Below, one piece after another: positions 53,959 through 64,000 of a stretch of DNA of 64,000 bases. Below the pieces are notes generated by a model that did no database searches, had not been told where the DNA came from, and saw only the letters and a list, made by a program, of their open reading frames with translations. Both the position numbers and the translations under genes were made by a program. The number at the start of each line of letters is the position of its first letter. Positions within the stretch are counted from its first letter, which is position 1. Source of the DNA: Limnobaculum eriocheiris (GTDB taxonomy: Bacteria > Pseudomonadota > Gammaproteobacteria > Enterobacterales > Enterobacteriaceae); NCBI RefSeq assembly GCF_021010575.1, contig NZ_JAJNAG010000013.1, forward strand, positions 1 to 64,000, read 5' to 3'.

Positions 53959-55331
53959 TTCCGATTACCCTGAAACAACTGGCCGAAGTGGTCAACGGTA
54001 AACTTATCGCCTCAACGGCAGATATTACCGGGCAGCAAATTGTTGATGTGGTTACTGACACTCGCAAAATTGTTGCTGGCTGTTTGTTTATTGCCCTGAA
54101 GGGCGAACGTTTTGATGCTCATGATTTTGCCGCAGAGGCAATTAATCAGGGAGCCAGTGTTTTATTGGTTAGTCAGCACTTACCGTTGGATGTGGCTCAG
54201 GTCATTGTTGCGGATACCCGTATTGCATTGGGTAAGCTGGGTGGCTGGGTAAGACAGCAAGTACCTGCACGGGTCGTTGCATTAACCGGATCGTCCGGTA
54301 AAACCAGCGTAAAAGAGATGACGGCGACCATTTTGCAGCAGTGTGGTGAAGTGCTGTATACCGCAGGCAACTTAAATAACGATATTGGCGTCCCGTTAAC
54401 GCTATTGCGCCTGACGAAGCGTCATCAGTTTGCCGTTGTGGAATTAGGTGCTAACCATGCCGGTGAGATTGCCTATACCACGGCGTTAACCCATCCGGAA
54501 AGTGCACTGGTCAATAATCTGGCTGCTGCGCATCTGGAAGGTTTTGGTTCACTGGCGGGTGTTGCTAAAGCCAAAGGCGAAATCTTCCAGGGTTTGTCTT
54601 CCCGGGGTGTCGCTATCATCAATAGCGATAGTAATGATTTGTCCGGTTGGCAAAGCCTGCTGGATGATAAAATAGTGTGGCGTTTTTCTGCCAGCCACAC
54701 TGAGCAGGTCGAATTTTATGCAACGGATGTCGTGGTAAAACCACAGGGCACTCGCTTTGTTTTACATTCGCCGGTAGGAGAAACTGAAGTTTTACTTCCA
54801 CTGCCGGGTAAACACAATATCGCCAATGCGCTGGCAGCGACGGCATTAGCCGTGTCGGTGGGTGCATCGTTAGAGCAGGTCGCATCAGGGTTGTCGCAGT
54901 TGAAAGCGGTACCGGGACGTTTATTCCCGGTACAACTGAGTGCAGAAAAACTGCTGCTGGACGATACCTACAACGCTAACGTAGGGTCAATGACGGTCGC
55001 CGCTCAGGTACTTGCTTCTATGCCCGGTTATCGGGTGATGGTCGTTGGCGATATGGGTGAATTAGGTGATGAGGCCGAACAGTGCCATCGTCAGGTTGGT
55101 GAAGCGGCTCACACAGCGGGTGTGGATAAAGTATTAAGCGTTGGTCATTTAAGTGAAATGATTAGTAACGCAAGTGGCAATGGCGAGCACTTTAAGGATA
55201 AAGAGGCAGTAGCCCAACGTTTGGGTGAGTTGCTATCTGAGCATGCGGTCATAACAATTTTAGTTAAAGGTTCACGTAGTGCCGCAATGGAGCAGGTAGT
55301 ACGCAGGGTACAGGAGATAGCACAATGTTAG
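53955..55331 (+). CDS. murF: UDP-MurNAc-pentapeptide synthetase MurF
   Basis: MurF adds D-Ala-D-Ala to finish the UDP-MurNAc-pentapeptide. The 458 residues contain the ATP loop [14 protein letters not shown] near 109-122, [12 protein letters not shown] near 162 and [11 protein letters not shown] near 336. It overlaps murE (ATGA-type) and mraY (seven bases), typical of tight dcw coupling. Confidence 0.98.
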   Translation: MIPITLKQLAEVVNGKLIASTADITGQQIVDVVTDTRKIVAGCLFIALKGERFDAHDFAAEAINQGASVLLVSQHLPLDVAQVIVADTRIALGKLGGWVRQQVPARVVALTGSSGKTSVKEMTATILQQCGEVLYTAGNLNNDIGVPLTLLRLTKRHQFAVVELGANHAGEIAYTTALTHPESALVNNLAAAHLEGFGSLAGVAKAKGEIFQGLSSRGVAIINSDSNDLSGWQSLLDDKIVWRFSASHTEQVEFYATDVVVKPQGTRFVLHSPVGETEVLLPLPGKHNIANALAATALAVSVGASLEQVASGLSQLKAVPGRLFPVQLSAEKLLLDDTYNANVGSMTVAAQVLASMPGYRVMVVGDMGELGDEAEQCHRQVGEAAHTAGVDKVLSVGHLSEMISNASGNGEHFKDKEAVAQRLGELLSEHAVITILVKGSRSAAMEQVVRRVQEIAQC

Positions 55332-56407
55332 TATGGCTGGCGGAACATCTGGTCTCAATTTTTTCAGTCTTTAACGTCTTTTCTTATTTGACGTTTCGCG
55401 CCATTGTCAGCCTGCTGACCGCGCTGTTTATCTCTTTGTGGATGGGGCCGCGTCTGATTGCTTTCTTGCAGCGTTTACAGATTGGTCAGGTGGTTCGTAA
55501 CGACGGTCCTGAGTCTCACTTCAGTAAACGTGGTACGCCAACCATGGGCGGCATCATGATTCTGGCTTCAATCACCATTTCGGTGCTGCTGTGGGCTAAT
55601 CTGAGCAACCCTTATATCTGGTGTTCACTGTTTGTTCTGTTGGGCTATGGCGCCGTTGGCTTTGTGGATGATTACCGTAAAGTCGTGCGTAAAGACACTA
55701 AAGGATTAATTGCCCGCTGGAAGTATTTCTGGCAGTCGGTCATTGCGCTGATTATCGCGTTTAGCATGTATGCCATCGGTAAAGACACACCAGCGACTCA
55801 GCTGGTTGTGCCGTTTTTTAAAGACGTAATGCCTCAGTTAGGCGCACTTTATATTCTGCTGGCCTACTTTGTTATCGTGGGTACCAGCAACGCCGTCAAC
55901 CTGACCGATGGTCTGGATGGTCTGGCTATCATGCCTACCGTATTTGTTGCCGCCGGTTTTGGTCTGGTTGCCTGGGCGACGGGTAACGTGAATTTTGCCA
56001 GCTATTTACACATTCCTTATATCCGCCATGCCGGTGAGTTAGTGATTTTCTGTACCGCGATTGTTGGTGCAGGGCTGGGATTCCTTTGGTTTAACACCTA
56101 TCCAGCCCAGGTCTTTATGGGTGACGTAGGTTCACTGGCATTGGGTGGTACTTTAGGTGTGATTGCCGTGCTGCTGCGTCAGGAGTTTTTACTGGTGATT
56201 ATGGGCGGGGTGTTTGTAGTTGAAACGCTGTCGGTAATTTTACAGGTGGGGTCATTCAAACTTCGTGGCCAACGTATTTTCCGTATGGCACCGATTCACC
56301 ACCACTATGAATTGAAAGGCTGGCCGGAGCCACGGGTGATCGTGCGCTTCTGGATTATCTCATTAATGCTGGTGCTGATTGGCCTGGCAACCTTGAAGGT
56401 GAGGTAA
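55325..56407 (+). CDS. mraY: Phospho-MurNAc-pentapeptide translocase
   Basis: MraY transfers phospho-MurNAc-pentapeptide to undecaprenyl phosphate, making lipid I. The 360 residues (same as E. coli) have ten membrane segments and the family motifs [11 protein letters not shown] near 74, FVDDYRKV near 114, [13 protein letters not shown] near 186 and [11 protein letters not shown] near 265 with the catalytic aspartates. The HHHYELKGW loop is present. Confidence 0.99.
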   Translation: MLVWLAEHLVSIFSVFNVFSYLTFRAIVSLLTALFISLWMGPRLIAFLQRLQIGQVVRNDGPESHFSKRGTPTMGGIMILASITISVLLWANLSNPYIWCSLFVLLGYGAVGFVDDYRKVVRKDTKGLIARWKYFWQSVIALIIAFSMYAIGKDTPATQLVVPFFKDVMPQLGALYILLAYFVIVGTSNAVNLTDGLDGLAIMPTVFVAAGFGLVAWATGNVNFASYLHIPYIRHAGELVIFCTAIVGAGLGFLWFNTYPAQVFMGDVGSLALGGTLGVIAVLLRQEFLLVIMGGVFVVETLSVILQVGSFKLRGQRIFRMAPIHHHYELKGWPEPRVIVRFWIISLMLVLIGLATLKVR

Positions 56408-56409
56408 TC

Positions 56410-57729
56410 ATGATGATCGACTATCAGGATAAACAGGTTGTTATCATTGGATTAGGTTCCACAGGATTATCCTGTGTCGATTATTTTATTGCCCGGGGCG
56501 TTTCTCCTAAAGTTATTGATACGCGCGCAACTCCTCCGGGGCTGGACAAACTGCCGGAAAGCGTAGAGCGCCATACCGGGGGTTTTAACCGCGACTGGAT
56601 TCTGGCCGCTGATTTGCTGGTGGTTAGCCCGGGCATTGCCCTGGCGACACCGGTTCTGCAAGAGGCCGCTGCCGCGGGTATTGAGATTGTCGGTGATATT
56701 GAACTGTTCTGCCGCGAAGCCAGAGCGCCGATTGTGGCAATCACCGGTTCAAACGGAAAAAGTACCGTTACCACTCTGGTGGGTGAAATGGCAAACGCCG
56801 CCGGTTGGAATGTTGCCATGGGCGGTAATCTGGGGCAGCCAGCGCTGTCACTGCTGGATCCTGAATGTCAGCTGTATGTTATGGAGTTATCCAGCTTCCA
56901 GTTGGAAACCACATCCAGTCTGCATGCTGCTGCCGCGACCATTTTAAACGTTACTGAAGATCATATGGATCGCTATCCACAAGGGATGGAACAGTATCGT
57001 GAAGCTAAATTGCGTATTTATCACAATGCCAGCGTTTGTGTGGTTAATGCCGATGATGCGCTGACTATGCCATTGATCGGAGCTGACAGCCGCTGCGCCA
57101 GCTTTGGCGTAGATGTGGGTGATTATCACCTAAGCTATCAGCAGGGTGAAACCTGGCTGCGTGTTCACGGCGAGAAAGTCCTTAATGCCGCAGAGATGAA
57201 AATTGTTGGTCAGCATAATTACCTGAACGCATTGGCGGCGCTGGCGCTGGCTGATGCGGTATCTCTGCCCCGGGCCTCCAGCCTGCAAGCATTGACGCAA
57301 TTCACGGGTTTAGCGCATCGTTTCCAACTGGTGTGGGATAATAAAGGCGTCCGTTGGATTAATGATTCCAAAGCCACCAACGTGGGCAGTACCGAAGCCG
57401 CATTAAATGGCATTCGCGTTGATGGTGTTTTACATCTGCTGCTGGGCGGTGATGGTAAATCCGCGGATTTCTCTCCGCTGTCGACCTATCTGAAGGGCGA
57501 CAATATTCGCCTCTACTGTTTTGGTCGTGATAAACAGCCGTTATACGATTTACGCCCTGAAGTGGCAGAAATGACCGATACCATGGAGCAGGCGATGGTT
57601 CATATTGCGCAGCGAGTAAAACCGGGTGATATGGTGTTACTGTCACCGGCCTGTGCCAGCTTGGATCAGTTTAAAAATTATGAACAGCGTGGGCTGGAGT
57701 TTGCCCGTCTGGCTCAGGAGCTTGGCTGA
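56410..57729 (+). CDS. murD: UDP-MurNAc-L-Ala--D-Glu ligase
   Basis: MurD adds D-glutamate to UDP-MurNAc-L-alanine. The 439 residues carry the ATP loop [14 protein letters not shown] near 113-126, [10 protein letters not shown] near 160 and [16 protein letters not shown] near 318. Two successive ATGs (56410, 56413) are possible starts. Its TGA overlaps the ftsW ATG by one base. Confidence 0.98.
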   Translation: MMIDYQDKQVVIIGLGSTGLSCVDYFIARGVSPKVIDTRATPPGLDKLPESVERHTGGFNRDWILAADLLVVSPGIALATPVLQEAAAAGIEIVGDIELFCREARAPIVAITGSNGKSTVTTLVGEMANAAGWNVAMGGNLGQPALSLLDPECQLYVMELSSFQLETTSSLHAAAATILNVTEDHMDRYPQGMEQYREAKLRIYHNASVCVVNADDALTMPLIGADSRCASFGVDVGDYHLSYQQGETWLRVHGEKVLNAAEMKIVGQHNYLNALAALALADAVSLPRASSLQALTQFTGLAHRFQLVWDNKGVRWINDSKATNVGSTEAALNGIRVDGVLHLLLGGDGKSADFSPLSTYLKGDNIRLYCFGRDKQPLYDLRPEVAEMTDTMEQAMVHIAQRVKPGDMVLLSPACASLDQFKNYEQRGLEFARLAQELG

Positions 57730-58940
57730 TGAGCGTATTAAGTTTAGTTAAACCATTCCAGGCGTTTACCCAATGGGTAACGGGATCCCGTCAAAGCAGT
57801 GAGGCAGTCGATTATGATGTTATGTACGATCGCACCCTACTGTGGATGGCTATTGGTTTAACTATTGTTGGTTTTGTCATGGTGACATCGGCATCAATGC
57901 CGATTGCCCAACGATATACTGACGACCCGTTTTTATTTGCCAAGCGTGATGCGATTTACATTTTGTTGGTTTTTGCTGCGGCACTGGTAACGCTGCGTAT
58001 TCCAATGGAGATGTGGCAACGCTATAGCCCGATTATTCTGCTGATTGCCATCGTGATGTTGTTAATTGTACTGGCGATAGGCAGCTCGGTTAATGGCGCA
58101 TCCCGCTGGATTGCTTTAGGTCCGGTTCGTATTCAACCGGCTGAGTTGTCCAAACTGGCGCTGTTTTTTTATCTGGCCAGCTATCTGGTACGTAAGGTAG
58201 ATGAAGTTCGTAATAACTTCTGGGGCTTTTGTAAGCCGATGGGCGTGATGGTGGTTCTGGCAGTTTTACTGCTGGCACAGCCCGATTTGGGAACCGTGAT
58301 TGTACTGTTTATTACTACGCTGGGCATGCTGTTTTTGGCGGGTGCTAAACTCTGGCAGTTTCTGGCGATTATTGGATCCGGGGTGTTTGCCGTAGGGTTA
58401 CTGATTGTTGCTGAACCCTATCGTTTACGTCGGGTAACGTCATTCTGGGATCCGTGGGCCGATCCCTTTGGGGCAGGTTATCAGTTGACGCAATCGCTGA
58501 TGGCATTTGGCCGCGGAGAGCTTTGGGGACAGGGGTTAGGTAACTCAATCCAGAAACTGGAATATCTGCCCGAGGCACATACTGACTTTATTTTTGCCAT
58601 TATCGGTGAAGAATTAGGCTATTTGGGTGTGGTTTTGATCCTCTTAATGGTATTCTTCGTCGCTTTTAGAGCAATGTTGATTGGTCGCCGCGCTTTAGAA
58701 GCCGGGCAGCGTTTCTCCGGTTTTCTCGCCTGTGAGATTGGTTTGTGGTTTAGCTTCCAGACGTTAGTTAACGTTGGTGCTGCCGCCGGTATTCTACCGA
58801 CCAAAGGTTTGACTCTACCGTTAATCAGCTATGGCGGATCCAGCCTGTTGGTGATGTCTACCGCGCTGGTTTTACTACTTCGAATTGACTATGAAACGCG
58901 TCAGGCCAACTGCCAGGCGCATGTAAGAGGTACCCGATGA
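57729..58940 (+). CDS. ftsW: Septal peptidoglycan glycosyltransferase FtsW
   Basis: FtsW is the SEDS-family polymerase that works with FtsI at the septum. The 403 residues (414 in E. coli) have ten membrane segments, the central [10 protein letters not shown] near 180 and the C-terminal [17 protein letters not shown] near 357, a SEDS signature. It begins on the last base of murD and overlaps murG by four bases. Confidence 0.98.
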   Translation: MSVLSLVKPFQAFTQWVTGSRQSSEAVDYDVMYDRTLLWMAIGLTIVGFVMVTSASMPIAQRYTDDPFLFAKRDAIYILLVFAAALVTLRIPMEMWQRYSPIILLIAIVMLLIVLAIGSSVNGASRWIALGPVRIQPAELSKLALFFYLASYLVRKVDEVRNNFWGFCKPMGVMVVLAVLLLAQPDLGTVIVLFITTLGMLFLAGAKLWQFLAIIGSGVFAVGLLIVAEPYRLRRVTSFWDPWADPFGAGYQLTQSLMAFGRGELWGQGLGNSIQKLEYLPEAHTDFIFAIIGEELGYLGVVLILLMVFFVAFRAMLIGRRALEAGQRFSGFLACEIGLWFSFQTLVNVGAAAGILPTKGLTLPLISYGGSSLLVMSTALVLLLRIDYETRQANCQAHVRGTR

Positions 58941-59995
58941 AGCAGAAGCGTTTAATGGTGATGGCAGGTGGAACCGGAGGACATGTCTTTCCGGGGCTGG
59001 CTGTTGCCCATGACCTGATGGCGCAAGGCTGGGAGGTTCGCTGGCTGGGAACTGCGGATAGAATGGAAGCCGATTTAGTACCGAAACACGGAATAGAAAT
59101 CGATTTTATTAACATTTCCGGACTTCGTGGCAAAGGTATCACTGCGTTATTATGTGCGCCATTCAGAATTTTCCGTGCCGTGCGTCAGGCGAAAGCCATC
59201 ATGCGTAATTATAAACCGGATGTGGTGTTAGGCATGGGGGGCTATGTTTCTGGTCCGGGTGGTTTGGCGGCCTGGATGTGTGGCATCCCGGTGGTATTAC
59301 ACGAACAGAACGGCATTGCGGGGTTAACTAACCGCTGGCTGGCTAAAATCGCGAAGCGCGTATTGCAGGCATTTCCGGGCGCATTCCCTAATGCCGAAGT
59401 AGTCGGCAATCCGGTTCGCACGGATGTATTAGCTTTACCTCTGCCGGAAGTACGTCTATCTGAACGCAGTGGTGCGATTCGGGTTCTGGTGGTTGGTGGC
59501 AGTCAGGGCGCACGGATACTTAATCAAACCGTTCCACAAGCGGCTGAACGGCTGGGGAATAGCATTATTCTCTGGCATCAGGTTGGTAAAGGTGCACTGG
59601 AAAGCGTACAGCAGGATTACCAGCAGCGTGGCCTGGACGGACATAACATTACGGAATTTATTGACGACATGGCATCTGCCTACGCATGGGCTGATGTGGT
59701 GGTTTGCCGCTCCGGTGCTTTAACGGTAAGCGAAATTGCTGCCGCAGGTTTACCGGCCATTTTTGTGCCGTTTATGCACAAAGATCGCCAGCAATACTGG
59801 AATGCGCTGCCGCTGGAAAAAGCCGGTGCCGCCAAAATTATTGAACAACCTCAGTTTAATGCAGATTCATTAACTGAAGCGCTGAAAGAATTAAATCGAT
59901 CGAAACTACTGTCAATGGCAATGGAAGCCAGAGCGACTGCCATACCGGACGCGACTGAACGCGTTTCTGCGGTTGTTAAAAGCGTCGCCCTGTAG
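58937..59995 (+). CDS. murG: UDP-GlcNAc--lipid I GlcNAc transferase MurG
   Basis: MurG converts lipid I to lipid II at the inner face of the membrane. The 352 residues show the first glycine loop [14 protein letters not shown] near 9-22, GGYVSGPGG near 102, [13 protein letters not shown] near 184, and the GlcNAc-binding [22 protein letters not shown] near 255-276, here given as [15 protein letters not shown] then LPAIFVP. It is the GT28 fold. 44 bases separate it from murC. Confidence 0.98.
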   Translation: MKQKRLMVMAGGTGGHVFPGLAVAHDLMAQGWEVRWLGTADRMEADLVPKHGIEIDFINISGLRGKGITALLCAPFRIFRAVRQAKAIMRNYKPDVVLGMGGYVSGPGGLAAWMCGIPVVLHEQNGIAGLTNRWLAKIAKRVLQAFPGAFPNAEVVGNPVRTDVLALPLPEVRLSERSGAIRVLVVGGSQGARILNQTVPQAAERLGNSIILWHQVGKGALESVQQDYQQRGLDGHNITEFIDDMASAYAWADVVVCRSGALTVSEIAAAGLPAIFVPFMHKDRQQYWNALPLEKAGAAKIIEQPQFNADSLTEALKELNRSKLLSMAMEARATAIPDATERVSAVVKSVAL

Positions 59996-60039
59996 TTTTG
60001 AAGTGAACTTTAAATTATGACAAGAGTAAACAGAAAACC

Positions 60040-61515
60040 GTGAATGAGCATGTAGATATACAACGATTGGCGAAACTTCGCACCATGGTGCCGGAAATGC
60101 GACGCGTCCGGCATATCCACTTTGTTGGTATTGGTGGAGCAGGCATGGGCGGCATCGCTGAGGTTCTGGCTAACGAAGGTTATCAGATCAGTGGTTCCGA
60201 TTTGGCGCCAAATGCTGTCACGCAACAATTAATTGCGCTGGGTGCAGAGATTTATTTCAACCACCGGGCAGAAAACGTTAAGGGTGCCAGCGTTGTTGTG
60301 GTTTCAACCGCTGTTCCTGCGGATAATGCGGAAGTAGTCGCTGCTCGTGAAGCACGTATTCCGGTTATCCGCCGTGCAGAAATGCTGGCTGAACTGATGC
60401 GTTTTCGTCATGGCATTGCTATTGCCGGTACCCACGGCAAAACAACGACCACCGCATTAGTGACCGGTATTTATGCTGCGGCAGGTTTAGATCCGACCTT
60501 TGTTAATGGTGGTCTGGTTAAAGCCGCCGGAACTCATGCTGCGTTAGGTTGCAGCCGTTATTTGATCGCGGAAGCCGATGAGAGCGACGCTTCGTTCCTG
60601 CATTTACAGCCGATGGTTGCCATTGTGACCAATATTGAAGCCGACCATATGGATACCTATCAGGGCGACTTCGAAAACTTAAAGCAAACGTTTATTAATT
60701 TCCTGCACAATTTGCCGTTTTATGGTCGGGCAGTGATGTGTGTGGATGATCCTGTCGTGCGAGAGCTTATTCCGCAGGTAGGCCGTCAGGTGATTACCTA
60801 CGGTTTCAGCGAAGATGCTGATGTTCGTATTAAAGATTATGAACAGAAACGCTCTCAGGGGTTCTTTACCCTTTGTCGTCATGATAAGAGCGATTTAAAG
60901 GTGATGCTGAACGCGCCGGGCCGTCATAACGCCCTGAATGCGGCAGCAGCGGTAGCGACCGCAACGGAAGAGGGCATTGGTGATGATGCTATCGTTCAGG
61001 CGTTGGCTAATTTCCAGGGAACCGGGCGTCGTTTTGACTTTCTGGGCAAATTTGAGCGTGAAGGCGGTGGTGACATCATGCTGGTTGATGACTATGGACA
61101 TCACCCAAGCGAGGTGGATGTCACCATTAAAGCGGCCAGAGCCGGTTGGGAAGAGCGTCGCTTAGTGATGATATTCCAGCCGCACCGTTATTCGCGTACC
61201 CGTGATCTGTACGACGATTTTGCTAACGTACTGTCTCAGGTTGATGTGCTGTTTATGCTGGATGTTTATCCGGCGGGAGAAGCGCCAATTCCGGGTGCTG
61301 ACAGCCGTTCACTGTGTCGTACCATCCGCGGGCGCGGCAAGTTGGATCCAATTTTTGTATCAGATGTCGATACACTACCGGATATGCTGCAACAGGTATT
61401 GCAGAGTGGCGATCTGGTTCTGACGCAGGGTGCCGGCAATATTGGGCGCGTAGCCCGTCGGTTAGCTGAATTAAAATTACAAACAATAAATACAAACGAG
61501 GGAAATCATGACTGA
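60040..61515 (+). CDS. murC: UDP-MurNAc--L-alanine ligase
   Basis: MurC adds L-alanine to UDP-MurNAc, the first peptide-stem step. The 491 residues equal E. coli. The UDP-binding loop is [15 protein letters not shown] near 29-43, the ATP loop [12 protein letters not shown] near 127, and the C-terminal [16 protein letters not shown] follows near 379. Start is GTG (60040), placed by alignment; the upstream bases give no strong ribosome site. It overlaps ddlB by eight bases. Confidence 0.97.
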   Translation: MNEHVDIQRLAKLRTMVPEMRRVRHIHFVGIGGAGMGGIAEVLANEGYQISGSDLAPNAVTQQLIALGAEIYFNHRAENVKGASVVVVSTAVPADNAEVVAAREARIPVIRRAEMLAELMRFRHGIAIAGTHGKTTTTALVTGIYAAAGLDPTFVNGGLVKAAGTHAALGCSRYLIAEADESDASFLHLQPMVAIVTNIEADHMDTYQGDFENLKQTFINFLHNLPFYGRAVMCVDDPVVRELIPQVGRQVITYGFSEDADVRIKDYEQKRSQGFFTLCRHDKSDLKVMLNAPGRHNALNAAAAVATATEEGIGDDAIVQALANFQGTGRRFDFLGKFEREGGGDIMLVDDYGHHPSEVDVTIKAARAGWEERRLVMIFQPHRYSRTRDLYDDFANVLSQVDVLFMLDVYPAGEAPIPGADSRSLCRTIRGRGKLDPIFVSDVDTLPDMLQQVLQSGDLVLTQGAGNIGRVARRLAELKLQTINTNEGNHD

Positions 61516-62419
61516 GAAAGTGGCAGTCCTTCTTGGCGGGACATCAGCAGAACGTGATGTATCACTGAATTCTGGTGCTGCTGTGTTAGCAGGCTTACGC
61601 GAGGCGGGCGTTGACGCTCATCCGATTGACCCAAAAACTTATCCTGTCGCGCAGTTAAAGGCCGATGGATTCAATAAAGTATTTATTGCATTACATGGTC
61701 GTGGTGGTGAAGACGGTACGCTGCAAGGGCTGTTAGAGTTCCTTGGTCTGCCTTATACCGGTAGTGGTGTGATGGCGTCTGCATTAACCATGGATAAATT
61801 GAGAACTAAATTGCTATGGCAAGGCTCTAACCTTCCGGTATCGCCTTATGTTGCATTGAACGCCGAACAACTGGCGCAGGTTGATACCGATGCCATCATT
61901 AAACAGCTGGGTTTACCGCTGATTGTGAAGCCAAGCAGTGAAGGTTCAAGCGTTGGTATGAGCAAGGTGAATGCTGCTGCAGATTTACTGCCGGCATTAA
62001 AAGAAGCCTTTAAACATGACACCAGCGTACTGGTTGAGAAATGGTTGAGTGGTCCGGAGTTTACCGTGGCGATTTTAGGGGATGAAGTACTACCTTCTAT
62101 CCGTATTCAGCCAGCCGGTGTGTTTTATGACTATCAGGCAAAATATATCTCTGATGATACGCAATATTTCTGCCCGAGCGGTTTAAGTGATGAGCTGGAG
62201 AGTCAAATTCGGGCGTTAGCATCGGCGGCTTATAAAGCCGTAGGCTGCCGGGGCTGGGGTCGTGTGGATGTAATGCAGGATAGCGATGGTCAGTTTTACC
62301 TGTTGGAAGTGAATACGGCACCGGGCATGACTAACCATAGTCTGGTACCGATGGCAGCACGTCAGCATGGTTTAAGTTTTTCTCAACTGGTTGTTAAGAT
62401 TTTGGCGTTGGCTGATTGA
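61508..62419 (+). CDS. ddlB: D-alanine--D-alanine ligase B
   Basis: DdlB makes D-Ala-D-Ala for MurF. The 303 residues (306 in E. coli) have the ATP-grasp layout: [17 protein letters not shown] near 7, [10 protein letters not shown] near 62, [14 protein letters not shown] near 144, [10 protein letters not shown] near 254 and [13 protein letters not shown] near 270. ftsQ starts one base after the stop. Confidence 0.98.
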   Translation: MTEKVAVLLGGTSAERDVSLNSGAAVLAGLREAGVDAHPIDPKTYPVAQLKADGFNKVFIALHGRGGEDGTLQGLLEFLGLPYTGSGVMASALTMDKLRTKLLWQGSNLPVSPYVALNAEQLAQVDTDAIIKQLGLPLIVKPSSEGSSVGMSKVNAAADLLPALKEAFKHDTSVLVEKWLSGPEFTVAILGDEVLPSIRIQPAGVFYDYQAKYISDDTQYFCPSGLSDELESQIRALASAAYKAVGCRGWGRVDVMQDSDGQFYLLEVNTAPGMTNHSLVPMAARQHGLSFSQLVVKILALAD

Positions 62420-62420
62420 T

Positions 62421-63224
62421 ATGTCCCAGGCAGCAAGAAACATCCGTGATGAGCAGGAAAGAGAGAGCACCGGGCATAGTAACGGAACTCAGCTCATCGG
62501 CCTGATCTTTCTGCTGATGGTAATAGGTACCGTAGTGTGGGGATGCTGGGCGGTTATTCACTGGATGAATGATGCTGAGCGCTTACCGCTTTCTCGCTTA
62601 GTGGTGACCGGTGAGCGGCATATTACGACCAACGATGATATTCGGCAGACCATCCTGTCGTCGGGTGCGCCGGGTACTTTTATGTCTCAGGATGTGGACG
62701 TACTGCAACAGCAGATTCTGCACCTGAAATGGATTAAACAGGCCAGTGTACGTAAGCAATGGCCTGATGAGATTAAGATTCATATTGTGGAATATGTTCC
62801 TTACGCTCGCTGGAATGACCTTCAGCTGTTAGATAAAGATGGCAATGTATTCAACATACCGGCAGAGCGAGTGAGCGATAAGAATCTTCCTCTGCTGTAT
62901 GGCCCGGAAGATGGGGAGAAAGAGGTTCTGGAAGGATACAACAGCATGAATCAGGCGCTGGCCGCCGCAAAGTTTAAGCTGAAGACCGTGGCAATGAGTG
63001 AACGCCGCTCATGGCAGCTAGTGTTAGATAATGATGTGCGCATCGAGCTGGGAAGAGAAAACCGAACCAAGCGTTTAGAGCGCTTTATCGCTCTCTATCC
63101 TACGCTGTTGCAGCAAGTACCTGCGGATAAGCGTATTGCCTCTCTGGATATGCGTTATGACACGGGTGCAGCGGTTGGTTGGGCGCCCGCATTTATTGAC
63201 AGTCAGGCAATTTTTTCTGATTGA
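62421..63224 (+). CDS. ftsQ: Cell division protein FtsQ
   Basis: FtsQ bridges early and late divisome proteins. I start at ATG 62421 ([12 protein letters not shown], like E. coli MSQAALNTRN), giving 267 residues against 276; the shortage is at the C-terminus, which ends soon after [10 protein letters not shown]. One membrane helix lies at about 24-45. The periplasmic POTRA domain follows ([20 protein letters not shown], given as [11 protein letters not shown] and NDDIRQTIL), then the FtsQ beta domain. Confidence 0.97.
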   Translation: MSQAARNIRDEQERESTGHSNGTQLIGLIFLLMVIGTVVWGCWAVIHWMNDAERLPLSRLVVTGERHITTNDDIRQTILSSGAPGTFMSQDVDVLQQQILHLKWIKQASVRKQWPDEIKIHIVEYVPYARWNDLQLLDKDGNVFNIPAERVSDKNLPLLYGPEDGEKEVLEGYNSMNQALAAAKFKLKTVAMSERRSWQLVLDNDVRIELGRENRTKRLERFIALYPTLLQQVPADKRIASLDMRYDTGAAVGWAPAFIDSQAIFSD

Positions 63225-63255
63225 GTTAAACAACAACAGAGTCAGGCAATTAATA

Positions 63256-64000
63256 ATGATCAAATCGACAGACAGAAAACTGGTGGTTGGACTGGAAATT
63301 GGCACAGCAAAAGTCGCTGCGCTGGTTGGAGAAGTACTGCCTGACGGTATGGTTAATATTATTGGCGTAGGAAGCTGCCCGTCCCGTGGAATGGATAAAG
63401 GCGGTGTTAACGATTTAGAGTCAGTAGTGAAATCCGTACAGCGGGCTATTGACCAGGCAGAATTGATGGCCGATTGCCAGATTGCTTCTGTTTATCTGGC
63501 ACTGTCCGGTAAACATATCAGCTGTCAGAACGAAATTGGCATGGTGCCTATCTCTGAAGAAGAAGTGACACAGGAAGATGTGGAGAGCGTGGTTCATACC
63601 GCTAAATCGGTACGGGTTCGTGATGAACACCGAATTCTGCATGTGATCCCTCAGGAATATGCCATTGACTATCAGGAAGGCATCAAAAATCCGGTAGGAC
63701 TTTCCGGTGTACGGATGCAGGCGAAAGTGCATCTGATTACCTGCCATAACGATATGGCGAAAAATATTGTTAAAGCGGTAGAACGCTGCGGACTTAAGGT
63801 AGATCAATTAATTTTTGCCGGTTTAGCCTCAAGCTATGCAGTTTTGACGGAAGATGAACGTGAGCTGGGTGTCTGCGTGATTGATATTGGCGGCGGAACC
63901 ATGGATATCGCTATTTATACTGGCGGCGCTCTGCGTCATACTAAAGTTATTCCTTACGCTGGCAATGTAGTGACCAGTGATATCGCTTATGCATTCGGAA
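63256..64000 (+). CDS. ftsA: Cell division protein FtsA (truncated by window end)
   Basis: FtsA is the actin-like protein that tethers FtsZ to the membrane. The first 248 residues are in the window: [18 protein letters not shown] near 10-27 (phosphate 1), the 1C domain, and [17 protein letters not shown] near 208 (phosphate 2). It begins 31 bases after ftsQ. The gene continues past the right edge; ftsZ would be next by analogy. Confidence 0.98.
   Translation, partial: MIKSTDRKLVVGLEIGTAKVAALVGEVLPDGMVNIIGVGSCPSRGMDKGGVNDLESVVKSVQRAIDQAELMADCQIASVYLALSGKHISCQNEIGMVPISEEEVTQEDVESVVHTAKSVRVRDEHRILHVIPQEYAIDYQEGIKNPVGLSGVRMQAKVHLITCHNDMAKNIVKAVERCGLKVDQLIFAGLASSYAVLTEDERELGVCVIDIGGGTMDIAIYTGGALRHTKVIPYAGNVVTSDIAYAFG

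Overview
The window is a stretch of core chromosome from a gamma-proteobacterium of the order Enterobacterales. Nearly every protein aligns in memory, over its full length and at high identity, with its Escherichia coli counterpart. The order also follows the E. coli 0-2 minute region: rpsT-ribF-ileS-lspA-ispH-dapB-carAB-folA-apaHG-rsmA-pdxA-surA-lptD-djlA-rluA-rapA-polB-thiQPB-leuDCBA-ilvIH-cra-mraZ...ftsA. The divergence and local rearrangements point to a genus well away from Escherichia. A Budviciaceae- or Yersinia-like lineage is my inference and is not proven by the sequence.

Region by region: 1-1.73 kb holds the curli operon csgBAC with a CsgD-like promoter. 1.8-8.8 kb holds rpsT on the minus strand and then ribF-ileS-lspA-ispH and dapB on the plus strand; fkpB and rihC, found here in E. 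coli, are absent. 8.8-13.7 kb is carAB with recognisable PurR-like and paired ArgR sites. 14-15.8 kb holds yjjP-yjjB, which is elsewhere in E. coli, and folA. 15.8-22.65 kb is the minus-strand block lptD-surA-pdxA-rsmA-apaG-apaH. 22.8-30.6 kb holds djlA, an unassigned small P-loop kinase, rluA, rapA and polB, the last with a LexA-like box. 30.9-31.6 kb is a DsbA/FrnE-type gene broken by one in-frame TGA. 31.7-35.2 kb is the thiamine ABC transporter thiBPQ under a clear TPP riboswitch. 35.4-36.5 kb holds yqgA and a structured intergenic stretch that may encode a small RNA; E. coli has sgrR-sgrS-setA here. 36.5-41.5 kb is leuABCD with a complete attenuator and leader peptide. 41.7-44.6 kb holds a cytochrome b562/b561 pair and a long-chain acyl-CoA synthetase-like gene. 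45-48.4 kb is ilvIH and cra. 48.8 kb to the end is the dcw cluster from mraZ to a truncated ftsA.

Functionally the genes group into surface amyloid (curli), translation and tRNA charging, lipoprotein and isoprenoid maturation, lysine/arginine/pyrimidine/leucine/isoleucine/valine biosynthesis, outer-membrane biogenesis (SurA, LptD), repair polymerase, thiamine uptake, and peptidoglycan synthesis coupled to division. No phage, insertion sequence, CRISPR array, tRNA or rRNA was seen. I found no convincing undescribed system. The points most worth checking are the nonsense-interrupted DsbA-like gene, the candidate small RNA upstream of yqgA/leuD, the carA tail that runs through the carB start, the orphan kinase, and the divergent CsgA.
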